64,000 nt of DNA from Acetobacter ghanensis (GCF_001499675.1 NZ_LN609302.1:714896-778895); one strand, 5' to 3'; shown: positions 17,265 through 27,077, counted from the first letter of the stretch. Notes: a model not told the origin generated them from the letters alone. A program made the numbers and translations.

Positions 17265-18296
17265 TTGAAAGACATATCCCGCATGCAAGACGATATCCTC
17301 AAACTTGCTTACGAAGTCTCTCAGATGACGCGGGAAAAAATTCATCTGATAGCTTCCGTTATGAACGAAGCCAAATTTCTGGCCATCAACACCCGCATTG
17401 AGGCCGCGCGGGTGGGGCAGGCCGGGGCTGCTTTTGGTTTGCTGGCAGACGAAATGGGGCGTATTTCCACCCGTATTGTCGGTATTGCTTCCGAGTTGCG
17501 GAGTGCGACGGATAGCAGTACGGACCGCCTGTTAAAGGCTGGGAATGACCTGCTTTTGCAGGGTAAAGGAGAACGTCTGACAGATCTGGCTCTGAATGTG
17601 GTAGATCTGATTGACCGCAATCTGTACGAGCGTTCGTGCGATGTGCGTTGGTGGGCGACCGATAGTGCCGTTGTGCAGGCGTTGGAAAGCGGCACACCGC
17701 AGGCCTTCCAGTATGCCTCGGAGCGGCTGGCGACAATTCTGAAATCCTACACTGTTTATCTCGATCTTTTTATTGTCGATATGCAAGGCAAGGTCGTGGC
17801 GTGTGGTCGCCCCGAAACGCATCGTAGCTTGCGTGGGTGGGATATGTCGCAGGAAGGATGGTTTACTCAGGCACTTCGCACGCAAAGTGGTGAGGAATAC
17901 GCCGTGGCAGACGTTGATCGTGTGCAGGCGCTGAATAACGAGCAGGCTGCCATTTACAGCACGGCCATCCGGGCCGGAGGCGAGGCGCGCGGGCAGGTTC
18001 TGGGTGTTCTGGGTATTGCGTTTGACTGGGCACCGCAGGCTGAAGCTATTGTTAAAGGCGCGCGCCTCTCTGATATGGAGCGGGGGCAGACACGGGTTAT
18101 GCTGGTTGATGCCCACAAACGGATTATCGCAGCATCTGATGGGAGTGGGTTACTAAACGAACATTACAAGTTCGTGCCGAAACAAGAGCGTGGGTATTAT
18201 GTGGATGGGGACAGACTGATCGCCTACGCACATACCCCCGGTTATGAGACCTATAAGGGACTGGGATGGTACGGGGTTTTGGAAACCACCATTTAA
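17265..18296 (+). CDS. Soluble chemoreceptor-like protein with C-terminal Cache domain
   Basis: A 343-residue protein with no transmembrane segment. Residues about 1-85 form a short methyl-accepting-type coiled-coil hairpin whose tip reads FLAINTRIEAARVGQAG followed by FGLLADEMGRIS, close to the conserved receptor tip. Residues about 105-343 look like a Cache-type sensor, with NLYERSCDVRWWATDSAV, LFIVDMQGKVVACG, YSTAIR and VMLVDAHKRIIAAS. The sensor therefore follows the signalling hairpin, the reverse of membrane receptors. The start is TTG at 17265, or ATG at 17283. No chemotaxis genes are adjacent. Confidence 0.75.
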   Translation: MKDISRMQDDILKLAYEVSQMTREKIHLIASVMNEAKFLAINTRIEAARVGQAGAAFGLLADEMGRISTRIVGIASELRSATDSSTDRLLKAGNDLLLQGKGERLTDLALNVVDLIDRNLYERSCDVRWWATDSAVVQALESGTPQAFQYASERLATILKSYTVYLDLFIVDMQGKVVACGRPETHRSLRGWDMSQEGWFTQALRTQSGEEYAVADVDRVQALNNEQAAIYSTAIRAGGEARGQVLGVLGIAFDWAPQAEAIVKGARLSDMERGQTRVMLVDAHKRIIAASDGSGLLNEHYKFVPKQERGYYVDGDRLIAYAHTPGYETYKGLGWYGVLETTI

Positions 18297-18371
18297 ATAT
18301 TATCGGATTTTAAAAATTAGTCAGATCTGGATTTTCCTTCCGGGGGTTTGCCCGGAAGGAAAAAAGTCAGG

Positions 18372-19282
18372 TCAGGGTTTTTCCTGCAACAGGCGGGTGC
18401 GGTAGTCATCCAACTGGCGCATGACGTCCGGGTTGGGCTGCGGTGTAACCTGCCGCAGGTTGTGCAAGGCCCGAATAATGGTGCCAATAACCACAAGGCG
18501 GGCGTACCATTTGTGGTTGGCCGGTACAATAATCCACGGCGCATGGGGGCGCGCAGTCTGGGCAATGGCATCCTGATAAGCGGTTGCGTAATCGTCCCAG
18601 TATTCACGCTCATGCAGGTCCGAGGGTGAAAACTTCCAGCGTTTTTCAGGAACATCCAGACGGGCCAAAAGGCGTTGCCGCTGCTCCTCGCGTGAGATGT
18701 TCAAAAAGAACTTGACCGTACTACCCTACGTGTGCCTTGGCGGCTCAGGTAATGTTCAAGATGCCGGATGTCGCTGTAGCGCCCTTTCCAGAATTCTGGT
18801 GTGTTGAGTGCGCCCGGAATGTGTCCGTTCTTGAGCAGCTCAGGGTGTACACGGCTGACCAGAACATCCTCATACTGGCTACGGTTGAAAATGACGATGC
18901 GGCCAGCCTGTGGGGCAGCAGCATGAATACGCCATAAAAAACCGTGCAGCAGATCGGTCGGACCGGGCTGTTTGAAGGACGTTACAGCCACCCCCTGCGG
19001 ATTGACCCCGGACATGACGTGCTTGATTGTGCCATCCTTGCCCGCGGCATCCATGCCTTGCAGGATGATAAGGACCGAGTGGGTCTGGTTGGCGTACAGT
19101 AGTTCCTGCAGATTCTGTAACAGGCCTTTGACCTGCCGGAGGAGTTTTTTGCCTATTTCCTTGTCCAGGCCCAGATGCCCATCATCGTCGGGGTTGTGGT
19201 CGGTGAGCTTGAACTGGCTACCATCTGTTATTTTGTAACTGTCCAGAGCATTGAGGAAGCGGGTGAGGGTGTTCATGGACAT
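18372..19282 (-). pseudogene. ppk2: Polyphosphate kinase 2 family, frameshifted
   Basis: Two overlapping frames together encode a PPK2 protein, which transfers phosphate between polyphosphate and nucleotides. The first part, from ATG 19282, has the Walker A loop GMDAAGKDGT, the PPK2 motif FNRSQYEDVLVSRVH and HLEHYLSRQGT. It then runs into VRSSSF and a stop near 18701. The correct continuation (FFLNISREEQRQRLLARL, WKFSPSDLHEREYWDDY and YARLVVIGTII) is in another frame ending at 18372. Around 18715-18733 about 8 extra bases separate the codons for Gly-Thr-Arg and Lys-Phe-Phe compared with the family. Either an inactivated gene or an assembly error. Confidence 0.85.
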
Positions 19283-19385
19283 GTGTCCCGGAAATTGATC
19301 TGTATGTGTCGCTCGCATAGAATTACAGACAACAGATGAGCTGGCAATCTTGCCAAAAAAGGAAGTGTTTCTCATATCTTTAGAG

Positions 19386-19994
19386 ATGGCATTCGTAAAC
19401 ACCACCCCAATTGACCCCGTTGTAACGGATAATGGCCTTTCTCTGGCAGGTATGCTGCTGGTGGCAACGCCTATGCTCGGGGGTACCCCGTTTGGACAGT
19501 CCCTTATTTATATGTGCAGCCATACGCCAGACGAGGGGGCTATGGGGCTTGTTGTGAACAAACGCCTGCCTCGACCAGATTTTGATGATCTGCTGGAGCA
19601 GTTGCAGATTGAGCCCGTGCCGCCTGTACGGCGGATTGGGCTGTGTGCTGGCGGCCCGGTGGAAGAGGGGCACGGGCTTGTGCTGCATTCCGCAGACTGG
19701 AGCGGAATGGATAGCCTGCGTGTGACGGATAACATGGTGGTCACATCCAGCATGGATGTGTTGCAGGATATAGCATCGGGCGGTGGGCCGCAGGATGCCC
19801 TGTTGGCCATGGGGCACGCGGGCTGGTCCGCAGGACAGCTTGAGCAGGAAATTGTTCAGCATGACGCCTGGTTTGTGGTGCCAGCTACGCGGGAACTGAT
19901 TTTTGGGATGGATCATACCGTCAAATGGCGGCGTGCTCTGGCTTCCATCAATATTGATCCAGCGCGGATGACCGGCCAGACCGGCCGTGCCTGA
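19386..19994 (+). CDS. yqgE: YqgE/AlgH family protein
   Basis: A 202-residue UPF0301 protein. Characteristic stretches are LLVATPMLGGTPFGQSLIYM near residue 22, GAMGLVVNKRL, CAGGPVEEGHGLVLHS, MGHAGWSAGQLEQEI and WFVVPATRELIFGM. The biochemical role of the family is not settled; Pseudomonas AlgH affects alginate production. ATG at 19386 is the start; upstream in-frame sequence is the divergent ppk2 leader. It converges with rapZ. Confidence 0.92.
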   Translation: MAFVNTTPIDPVVTDNGLSLAGMLLVATPMLGGTPFGQSLIYMCSHTPDEGAMGLVVNKRLPRPDFDDLLEQLQIEPVPPVRRIGLCAGGPVEEGHGLVLHSADWSGMDSLRVTDNMVVTSSMDVLQDIASGGGPQDALLAMGHAGWSAGQLEQEIVQHDAWFVVPATRELIFGMDHTVKWRRALASINIDPARMTGQTGRA

Positions 19995-20038
19995 ATGACC
20001 TAGCCTCAGGCAGCAGCTTAAGTGGCCGGGCTGTTAGG

Positions 20039-21010
20039 TCAGTAAGGTTCGGCCCGTGTGGCCTCGGCTGGTTTTCTGGCCCAACGCCACGCGCTGATTC
20101 CCTGCCGCGCCAGTTCGCGGTGCATGATCATGATGGGCCATTGGCCAGAGCCTTGGTAGTGCCCCATGCCATCAGGCGCAGACAGGCGCTTGGCCAGAGC
20201 TTCTACCATTGTGACGGAGCGGTGCCTCCCCCCGGAGCAGCCAATGGCGATTGTGGCGTATTTTTTACCTTCCTGCACAAAACGCGGCAGGACCAGTTGC
20301 AGCATGGCGTGAATCTGGTTGAGGAAGGGCAGGTAGTCTGGGTCATGCGTCACATAGGTTGCAACATCGGCATCCAGCCCGGTTTTAGGGGCTAGTTCAG
20401 GCACATAATGCGGATTTCGCAGAAAGCGGGCATCAAATACAATATCGGCTTCCCGTGGCAGACCAGCCGGATAGGCAAAGGACATAAGGGTAACGGTCAG
20501 CCCTTCACTTACGCCGCCTTCCCATGGGCTAAACCGGCTTTCCACAAATTGGCGCAGGTCAGGCGGGGGCATGTCTGTTGTATCAATAACCAGATCGGCG
20601 GCGGCCCGTAGGGGGGCGGTCAGGGCGACTTCGGCCTCAATGCCTTCTTTTACGCTGCTATGTGGGGCCAGTGGGTGCCGCCGCCGGGTGGCGGTATAAC
20701 GGCGGAGCAGCACACTTTCGTCCGCTGTGGCGTATATCAGTTCCACGCGCAGGTTGGGGTTAACCCGTAGGCGGGCCAGTGCCTCCAGCACGGCGGATGC
20801 ATCAAACCCGCGGGTGCGGGAATCGACCCCAATGGCCACAGGTCGTTCTGCCCGCGCCACAATATCGTCCAGCATACCAAGTGGCGGGTTGTCGATCACT
20901 TCGTGGTCAAGGTCTTCCAGAATCCGCAGGATGGAAGACTTGCCCGCCCCGGACAGACCAGACACCAGCAGAATGCGGCGTGGAACCGACGTATCATCCG
21001 CCATGTGCAT
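20039..21010 (-). CDS. rapZ: RNase adapter protein RapZ (YvcJ family)
   Basis: A 323-residue P-loop protein. Walker A is GLSGAGKSS near residue 17, followed by LEDLDHEVIDNPPLGML. The C-terminal domain carries SFAYPAGLPREADIVFDARF, GLDADVATY and IAIGCSGGRHRSV, the conserved RapZ sugar/RNA-binding half. In E. coli RapZ senses glucosamine-6-phosphate and guides RNase E to GlmZ; in alphaproteobacteria it is usually linked to ChvG/ChvI and HPr kinase. ATG at 21010 has AGGAAG 8 nt upstream; GTG 21019 and ATG 21004 are alternatives. Confidence 0.92.
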   Translation of the reverse strand: MHMADDTSVPRRILLVSGLSGAGKSSILRILEDLDHEVIDNPPLGMLDDIVARAERPVAIGVDSRTRGFDASAVLEALARLRVNPNLRVELIYATADESVLLRRYTATRRRHPLAPHSSVKEGIEAEVALTAPLRAAADLVIDTTDMPPPDLRQFVESRFSPWEGGVSEGLTVTLMSFAYPAGLPREADIVFDARFLRNPHYVPELAPKTGLDADVATYVTHDPDYLPFLNQIHAMLQLVLPRFVQEGKKYATIAIGCSGGRHRSVTMVEALAKRLSAPDGMGHYQGSGQWPIMIMHRELARQGISAWRWARKPAEATRAEPY

Positions 21011-21253
21011 GGACGGCACTTCCTTTTTACTGTCCGATAAGGTGCACGCCCTGACCGGGCCGTTTGTGGCAAATGGCGTGCAATCCGGATGCGGCGTCAG
21101 TTTAAAGCAGTTTTATGATGGAAGAGAAGGCATTCTGTTCAGACCTGCTATACCTGACGTTAATCAACAGGGCCTACAAACCTGTGGTGGCGCATTTGTT
21201 ACGAAAGAGAAAATTGCGGTTCCTGAATGGCTGCCTTACATCATTATTCCGTG

Positions 21254-21652
21254 ATGAAAGATAAAACCCTGACACGGAACACACGTTCTGTCGCCAGTCG
21301 TCCGCGTGTCGTGCAAACGGCGGCCGGCTTTGAGCTTGCCGGTTTGTATGCCCCCCAGTTCCGGACGATGGAACTGGTTGATCAGTGCCGGGCGGCCTTT
21401 GAGGAAGCCATCCCCCTGTTGGCAGCGTATGATCTGACATTGCGTGATGTCAGTCGCATTGTCTGCCATATTGCTGACGCGGATGAGTTTCCCGCCAGTT
21501 TTCCTGTTTTCCGCCAGTTCTTTTCGAACACTTCTCCGGGCATGACAATGATGTGGCTCAAGGATGCCCCATCTTCCGTGCCTAAAATTATGTTCGACCT
21601 GATTATTAATGTGCCCGAAGAAGAAGAGCTGGAAGCCGAGGCCGGGTTTTAG
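21254..21652 (+). CDS. RidA/YjgF-like small protein
   Basis: A 132-residue protein lying divergently between rapZ and the chvG end. The pattern LVDQCRAAFEEAIPLLAAYD, DVSRIVCHIADADEFPASF, PVFRQFFSNTSPGMTMM follows the RidA/YjgF chorismate-mutase-like fold: helix, then 'V..V.V.l.D...F...N..f..ff...P'. The arginine that hydrolyses enamines/imines in RidA (PAR motif) is replaced by Gly-Met, so deaminase activity is doubtful. The tail is acidic (EEEELEAEAG). Start uncertain: ATG 21254 or ATG 21227. Confidence 0.6.
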   Translation: MKDKTLTRNTRSVASRPRVVQTAAGFELAGLYAPQFRTMELVDQCRAAFEEAIPLLAAYDLTLRDVSRIVCHIADADEFPASFPVFRQFFSNTSPGMTMMWLKDAPSSVPKIMFDLIINVPEEEELEAEAGF

Positions 21653-21672
21653 GCCTCCAGCCAATAAGCTGG

Positions 21673-23436
21673 CTAGCGTTGGGGCGTACTGATGACGCGG
21701 GGGAGCTCAATAATAAACTGGGCTCCCTTTATGTGCCCCTTATGGTCATGCAGATTTTCCACGGCAATATTGCCATGCAGCGCCTCTATGATCTGGCGGC
21801 TGATGGACAGGCCAAGACCGGAATGCTGGCCAAAGTTCTCGTTTTTCGGCCGTTCGGAATAGAAGCGGTCAAAAATCGAATCCAGCTTGGCCTGCGGTAT
21901 CCCCGGCCCTTCATCCGAAACGGAAATGCTGACCATTTTGCCGCTGGCCGCAGCGTGCAGGATAATCTGCCCATTGGGTGGGGAAAACGATATGGCATTG
22001 CCAATAAGGTTGCGGAGCACCTGCACCAGCCGGTCTTCCACCGCCAACGCGGTCAGCGGATGTTCGGGCGTGTCGTCCTGAACATCGGTGACAATAATGG
22101 GCTGCCCGTCTTGCCGTGTGGCCTGATGAATTTCCGCCAGAACAGACAAAAGCTGACCAACAGCAACAGGCCTTGCCTTGGCGCGTGACATTTCCGCGTC
22201 CAGTCGGCTGGCGTCGGAAATATCGGTAATAAGCCGGTCCAGCCTGCGCACATCGTCGTTGATAATGGTTAGCAGACGGCGCTGCTGGTTCAGATCCTCT
22301 ATGCGCAGCAGGGTTTCGATGGCGGAGCGGATTGAGGTGAGCGGGTTTTTAATCTCGTGGCTCACATCGGCGGCAAACCGCTCAATGGCATCCATACGTT
22401 TCCACAAGGCCTGTGCGCTGGCCTGTAGGGCGCGGGCCACATCGCCAATTTCATCACGTCGGGCTAGCAGCCGGGCAGGGACCGTACCTGTGCGCCCTGT
22501 TGTATCCCGCATGACCTGCGCAGAGGCAGCAAGGCGCAGCAAAGGCCGTGCAATGGTGAGTGAGAGGTACCATGAGAGCAGGACCGTCAGCACCAACGCC
22601 AGAAAAAAGAGTGAGAGAATGGTTGAGCGGATGGCGAATAGCGAACGATCCACCTGTGATGCCACACGGGTTAGCTGAATAATACCAACCGTCCACCCGT
22701 CACGCATAACGGGTTCGGCCACGGTAATAATCAGCCTGCCACGTGCGGTACGGCGAATATACGGCGGCGCCTCGGGCGGAGGGTGGTCGGTGCCATCCAG
22801 CAGGGGAGGATGTGCCGGACGGTCGGGAATATCTTCCTCATCGGTGTTGAGGGTGACAATGCCGGGGTTATGGCCGGACCATAGCCAAGTCAGAAACCGT
22901 TCGTATATGCCGGGCTGGAACGCGGGTGGAAACGGAATGGTGTGGGAATGGAAGTGGTGCGGCTCAGGCGGTGTGTCCTGCGTGTCGGCAATATCTATCA
23001 GATTATCGGCCACCAGCCGCCCGTCCGGGCCAAATAGGCGGGCGTGTGCATTGGGGCTTGGTTCGGTCAGGCGCTGGAGCAGGGGGCGCGCCAGAGCGCC
23101 CTCCAACTCGTAACCCCGGTCCTGTAGCTGGGTAGCATGGGGGTGCGTGGCATGTACGGCACTCTGCCCCAGAGCGCCTGCATAAATGCGCGCCTGTTCA
23201 CGCAGGGCCGTGACCTCGGTCGCCAGCAGGCTGTTGCGAAACTGGTTGAGGAACAGGACCGTTAGCCCCAGCAGAGCCAGCGGCAGAATGTTGACCAGCA
23301 ACACACGGCGCATAAGTGGGGAGATCAGCCGGGTGCGGGAGGCCTGATAAGCCGCCGTAGCCTCTATGCTGCCATTATGCGGGCGTTGGCCGGGCATCCG
23401 CAGGCTGCGGGCCTGCCGGAACAGAAATGCCAGCAA
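21673..23436 (-). CDS. chvG: Sensor histidine kinase ChvG
   Basis: A 587-residue membrane sensor kinase. TM1 is VLLVNILPLALLGLTVLFL near residue 48; a periplasmic domain of about 200 residues with His/Pro-rich stretches follows; TM2 is LSLFFLALVLTVLLSWYLSL near residue 275. HAMP, HisKA (DVSHEIKNPLTSIRSA, His near 350) and HATPase (NLIGNAISFS, DEGPGIP, GLGLSISRQII) complete it. ChvG senses acid or envelope change in alphaproteobacteria and phosphorylates ChvI. It is 32 nt downstream of chvI in one operon. Confidence 0.92.
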   Translation of the reverse strand: MLAFLFRQARSLRMPGQRPHNGSIEATAAYQASRTRLISPLMRRVLLVNILPLALLGLTVLFLNQFRNSLLATEVTALREQARIYAGALGQSAVHATHPHATQLQDRGYELEGALARPLLQRLTEPSPNAHARLFGPDGRLVADNLIDIADTQDTPPEPHHFHSHTIPFPPAFQPGIYERFLTWLWSGHNPGIVTLNTDEEDIPDRPAHPPLLDGTDHPPPEAPPYIRRTARGRLIITVAEPVMRDGWTVGIIQLTRVASQVDRSLFAIRSTILSLFFLALVLTVLLSWYLSLTIARPLLRLAASAQVMRDTTGRTGTVPARLLARRDEIGDVARALQASAQALWKRMDAIERFAADVSHEIKNPLTSIRSAIETLLRIEDLNQQRRLLTIINDDVRRLDRLITDISDASRLDAEMSRAKARPVAVGQLLSVLAEIHQATRQDGQPIIVTDVQDDTPEHPLTALAVEDRLVQVLRNLIGNAISFSPPNGQIILHAAASGKMVSISVSDEGPGIPQAKLDSIFDRFYSERPKNENFGQHSGLGLSISRQIIEALHGNIAVENLHDHKGHIKGAQFIIELPRVISTPQR

Positions 23437-23468
23437 AGGGGGGCGGGGCGGTTGGTCATGCCCGTGGG

Positions 23469-24185
23469 TCAGTCTTCCTTATAGCGGTAGCCAATGCCGT
23501 ACAGGGTCTCAATCTGGTTGAAATCATCATCAACCTGCCGGAACTTCTTGCGGACACGCTTGATGTGGCTGTCGATTGTCCGGTCGTCCACATACACGGT
23601 GTCCCCGTATGCCGCGTCAATCAACTGGTCGCGGGATTTGACCAGACCGGGGCGCTGGGCCAGCGTTTTGACCAGTAGGAACTCCGTTACGGTCAGGGGG
23701 ACATCCTCCCCTTTCCATGTGCATTTGTGGCGAAGCTCATCAAGCGAGAGGTTGCCGCGTGTCAGTGCGCCGCCCCCGGCTGGTGCGCCGTTGGCTTCCG
23801 CCCGGCTGACCTCGTTACGGCGGAGTAGGGCACGGATGCGTTCCAGCAGAAGGCGCTGGGAGAAGGGCTTGGTAATGTAGTCGTCGGCCCCCAGACGCAG
23901 CCCCATGAGCTGGTCAACCTCCTCATTTTTGGAGGACAGGAAAATGACAGGCAGGTTGGAGCGGGTGCGCAGGCGCTGCAACAGTTCCATGCCATCCATG
24001 CGGGGCATTTTGATGTCCAGAATAGCCAGATCAACCGGGTAGGCCGTCAGCCCCTGCAATGCCGATTCGCCATCCGTATAGGTGCGGACGTTAAAACCCT
24101 CTGCTTCGAGCGTCATCTGAACCGATGTCAGAATATTGCGATCATCATCAACCAGCGCAATTGTCTGCTTGGTGCGCTCTGTCAT
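23469..24185 (-). CDS. chvI: Response regulator ChvI
   Basis: A 238-residue OmpR/PhoB-type regulator. The receiver domain has the acidic pocket VDDDRN, the phosphorylation aspartate in [14 protein letters not shown] near residue 55, and the lysine in ITKPFS. The C-terminal winged helix includes [28 protein letters not shown] and [17 protein letters not shown]. It is partner of ChvG, encoded just downstream. ChvI commonly controls envelope, exopolysaccharide and acid-response genes. It is divergent from grpE. Confidence 0.94.
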   Translation of the reverse strand: MTERTKQTIALVDDDRNILTSVQMTLEAEGFNVRTYTDGESALQGLTAYPVDLAILDIKMPRMDGMELLQRLRTRSNLPVIFLSSKNEEVDQLMGLRLGADDYITKPFSQRLLLERIRALLRRNEVSRAEANGAPAGGGALTRGNLSLDELRHKCTWKGEDVPLTVTEFLLVKTLAQRPGLVKSRDQLIDAAYGDTVYVDDRTIDSHIKRVRKKFRQVDDDFNQIETLYGIGYRYKED

Positions 24186-24375
24186 CGTGTGTGTGTTCCT
24201 TCCCTTGCCATCAGCGCAAGCTGTTTAGCTTAGGCGCCGCAGGCTTCCAATGCCAAGAGGGCGAATGGTGTGATGCACGCTTTTTTGCGGTCAAAACCTG
24301 CCATGTGCAAAATCCTGCGTTGCAGAGGGTCTGCGGGTCTTGTCGGCAGGGGCGGTGTTGCCTACTTCATGATGC

Positions 24376-24957
24376 ATGACCCACGATACAGAACCCACAC
24401 AGGTCGAGACCCCGGTAGATCCGGCTCCGGCCGAACAGGCAGCGCCCCAGAATGAGGGGAATGCCGAGAGTGCAGCCGATGCACGCGTGCAGGACCTTGA
24501 ACGCACCGTAACGGAGTTCAAGGAAAAATGGCTCCGTGCGGAAGCTGAAAACCAGAACCTGATGGCCCGCGCCAAGCGCGACGTGGAAGATGCCCGCCAG
24601 TACGCGGTGCAGAAATTTGCGCGCGATGTGGTGGAAGCGGCGGAAAACCTTCGCCGTGCGCTGGACAACCTGCCTCCCCCGACCGAGGGTGAGGATACGG
24701 TTGTGACCAAAATGCGCGAGGGGATTGAAAGCACGGAACGTTCCTTCCTCTCCATTCTGGAGCGGCATGGAATCAAGTGCGATAGCCCGACTGGCAAGGC
24801 GTTTGACGCCAACCTGCATCAGGCTATGGCGGAGCAGCCCAGTGCGGAGCATACCCCCGGTACGGTCATGCAGGCGTGGACGCCCACATGGACCCTGCAT
24901 GGGCGTCTGCTCAAACCTGCCATGGTGGTCGTAGCCAAGAGCGCAGACGGGCAGTAA
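24376..24957 (+). CDS. grpE: Nucleotide exchange factor GrpE
   Basis: A 193-residue GrpE. An acidic, disordered N-terminus is followed by the long coiled-coil helix (RVQDLERTVTEFKEKWLRAE, NLMARAKRDVEDARQYAVQK) and the C-terminal beta wing (GTVMQAWTPTWTLHGRLLKP). It releases ADP from DnaK. hrcA, often next to grpE, is absent; the divergent neighbour is chvI. A hairpin follows at 24965-24991 before the separate dnaK promoter. Confidence 0.93.
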   Translation: MTHDTEPTQVETPVDPAPAEQAAPQNEGNAESAADARVQDLERTVTEFKEKWLRAEAENQNLMARAKRDVEDARQYAVQKFARDVVEAAENLRRALDNLPPPTEGEDTVVTKMREGIESTERSFLSILERHGIKCDSPTGKAFDANLHQAMAEQPSAEHTPGTVMQAWTPTWTLHGRLLKPAMVVVAKSADGQ

Positions 24958-24964
24958 CGCTGTG

Positions 24965-24991
24965 GGCGGGAGATAAAAAAACCTTCCCGCC
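24965..24991 (+). other. Hairpin between grpE and dnaK
   Basis: GGCGGGA and TCCCGCC pair over 7 bp around a 13-nt A-rich loop, starting 8 nt after the grpE stop. There is no U-tract, so it may be an mRNA-stabilising or processing hairpin rather than a terminator. Confidence 0.5.
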
Positions 24992-25006
24992 GAGTGGTTT
25001 TTCCTC

Positions 25007-25033
25007 CTTGAAAAAGGGAAAACCGCACCATAC
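25007..25033 (+). promoter_or_regulatory. RpoH (sigma-32)-type heat-shock promoter of dnaK
   Basis: CTTGAA at 25007-25012 and CCATAC at 25028-25033 are separated by 15 nt, matching the alphaproteobacterial RpoH consensus CTTGAA...CCATNT. Transcription would start near 25040, leaving a 5' leader of about 110 nt before dnaK. Confidence 0.75.
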
Positions 25034-25149
25034 ATCAGGCTTGTCATTCGGGTTGTGCCCCGATGTCTGTCAGGGCACAGTCGATTACGATAAAAAAGGG
25101 CTTTATCTGATGCTTCGGGTCGGGTGAAGTCGCTAAAAGGAGCACGAAA

Positions 25150-27060
25150 TTGAGCAAAGTCATTGGTATCGACCTTGGCACCACCAACTCTTGCGTTGCA
25201 GTGCGTGAAGGTAACGAAACAAAAGTCATCGAAAACAGCGAAGGCGCACGCACAACGCCGTCCATGGTCGCTTTCACCGAAGGTGGTGAAATGCTGGTTG
25301 GGCAGGCAGCCAAGCGTCAGGCCGTTACAAACCCGGCCAACACCCTTTATGCTGTCAAACGTCTGATCGGTCGTCGTTTTGATGATCCGACCGTCCAGAA
25401 AGACAAGGAAATGGTGCCCTACGCCATTGTCAAAGGTGACAATGGGGATGCATGGGTTGAGGCGCGCGGCAAAAACTATGCCCCCTCGCAGATTTCCGCC
25501 TTCATTCTGGGCAAGATGAAGGAAACGGCAGAAGCATATCTGGGCGAAAAAGTCTCGCAGGCCGTGATTACGGTTCCCGCTTACTTTAACGATGCACAGC
25601 GTCAGGCAACCAAGGATGCCGGTCGTATTGCCGGTCTGGAAGTTCTGCGTATCATCAACGAACCGACCGCAGCAGCTCTGGCTTATGGGCTAGAAAAGAA
25701 GAGCGGCGGCACCGTGGCAGTTTATGACCTTGGTGGCGGTACGTTCGACGTTTCCGTGCTGGAAATTTCCGACGGTGTGATCGAAGTGAAGTCCACCAAC
25801 GGTGACACCTTCCTTGGTGGTGAAGACTTCGATAACCGCGTCATTGGTTATCTGGCAGATGAGTTCAAGCGCGAACAGGGCATTGACCTGCGCTCTGACA
25901 AGCTGGCTCTGCAGCGTCTGAAGGAAGCAGCAGAAAAAGCCAAGATCGAGCTGTCCTCCTCCAAGGAAACCGAAATCAACCTGCCGTTCATCACGGCCGA
26001 TGCGTCCGGTCCCAAGCACCTTGTGGTCAAGCTGACCCGCGCCAAGCTGGAAAGCCTTGTGGATGACCTGATCAGCCGCACGCTTGAGCCTTGCAAAGCT
26101 GCGCTGAAGGATGCCGGTCTGTCCGCTTCGGGGATTGATGAAGTCATTCTGGTCGGCGGTATGACCCGTATGCCCAAGGTGATCGAAACGGTTAAGGAAT
26201 TCTTTGGTAAAGATCCTGCCCGTAACGTGAACCCGGACGAAGTGGTGGCCATTGGTGCAGCCATTCAGGGTGCGGTGCTCAAGGGTGACGTTAAAGACGT
26301 CCTGCTGCTGGACGTTACGCCGCTGTCCCTCGGGATCGAAACGCTGGGTGGTGTGTTTACCCGTCTGATCGACCGTAACACCACTATTCCGACCAAGAAG
26401 AGCCAGGTGTTCTCCACGGCGGAAGACAACCAGAACGCCGTGACCATTAAGGTCTATCAGGGCGAGCGTGAAATGGCGGCCGACAACAAGCTGCTTGGTA
26501 ACTTCGACCTGACCGGTATTCCCGCAGCACCGCGTGGTGTTCCGCAGATTGAAGTGACGTTCGACATTGACGCCAACGGCATTGTCTCTGTTTCCGCCAA
26601 GGACAAAGCGACCGGTAAGGAACAGCAGATCAAGATCCAGGCATCTGGTGGTCTGTCTGACAATGATATCGAAAAGATGGTCAAGGACGCAGAAGCCAAC
26701 GCAGCAGCCGATAAGGCCAAGCGCGAACAGGTGGAAGCCCGTAACAATGCGGAATCCCTTGTGCATCAGGTCGAAAAGTCCCTGTCCGAAGTGGGCGACA
26801 AGGTGCCCGCAGCAGACAAGACCGAAGCAGAAGGCGCTATTGCCGCTGTTAAGTCCGCTCTGGAAGGCACGGATACGGAAGCCCTCAAGAGCGCAACCGA
26901 ACGTCTGACTCAGGCCGCCATGAAGGTGGGTGAAGCCGCCTACAAGGCTGGTCAGGAAGCTGAAGGTGCAGAAGCCGGTGCAGCCGGTGGTGCCAAGGCA
27001 GACGAAAAAGACATCGTTGACGCCGACTTTGAAGACGTAAACGAAAACAAGAAGTCCTGA
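25150..27060 (+). CDS. dnaK: Chaperone DnaK (Hsp70)
   Basis: A 636-residue Hsp70. The nucleotide-binding domain begins [17 protein letters not shown] and includes [27 protein letters not shown] and [10 protein letters not shown]. The substrate domain follows [14 protein letters not shown], and the C-terminus ends in an acidic EDVNENKKS tail that binds co-chaperones. The start codon is TTG at 25150, with AAAAGGAG 6 nt upstream; no ATG fits, and the protein begins exactly where the family does. It has an RpoH-type promoter of its own after grpE. dnaJ follows beyond two hairpins. Confidence 0.97.
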   Translation: MSKVIGIDLGTTNSCVAVREGNETKVIENSEGARTTPSMVAFTEGGEMLVGQAAKRQAVTNPANTLYAVKRLIGRRFDDPTVQKDKEMVPYAIVKGDNGDAWVEARGKNYAPSQISAFILGKMKETAEAYLGEKVSQAVITVPAYFNDAQRQATKDAGRIAGLEVLRIINEPTAAALAYGLEKKSGGTVAVYDLGGGTFDVSVLEISDGVIEVKSTNGDTFLGGEDFDNRVIGYLADEFKREQGIDLRSDKLALQRLKEAAEKAKIELSSSKETEINLPFITADASGPKHLVVKLTRAKLESLVDDLISRTLEPCKAALKDAGLSASGIDEVILVGGMTRMPKVIETVKEFFGKDPARNVNPDEVVAIGAAIQGAVLKGDVKDVLLLDVTPLSLGIETLGGVFTRLIDRNTTIPTKKSQVFSTAEDNQNAVTIKVYQGEREMAADNKLLGNFDLTGIPAAPRGVPQIEVTFDIDANGIVSVSAKDKATGKEQQIKIQASGGLSDNDIEKMVKDAEANAAADKAKREQVEARNNAESLVHQVEKSLSEVGDKVPAADKTEAEGAIAAVKSALEGTDTEALKSATERLTQAAMKVGEAAYKAGQEAEGAEAGAAGGAKADEKDIVDADFEDVNENKKS

Positions 27061-27077
27061 TCGGACGCATGCAAATC

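Noticed and set aside
24186..24375. An RpoH promoter in front of grpE
   Set aside because: A CCATGT element exists, but the matching -35 (CTTTTT) is too far from CTTGAA.
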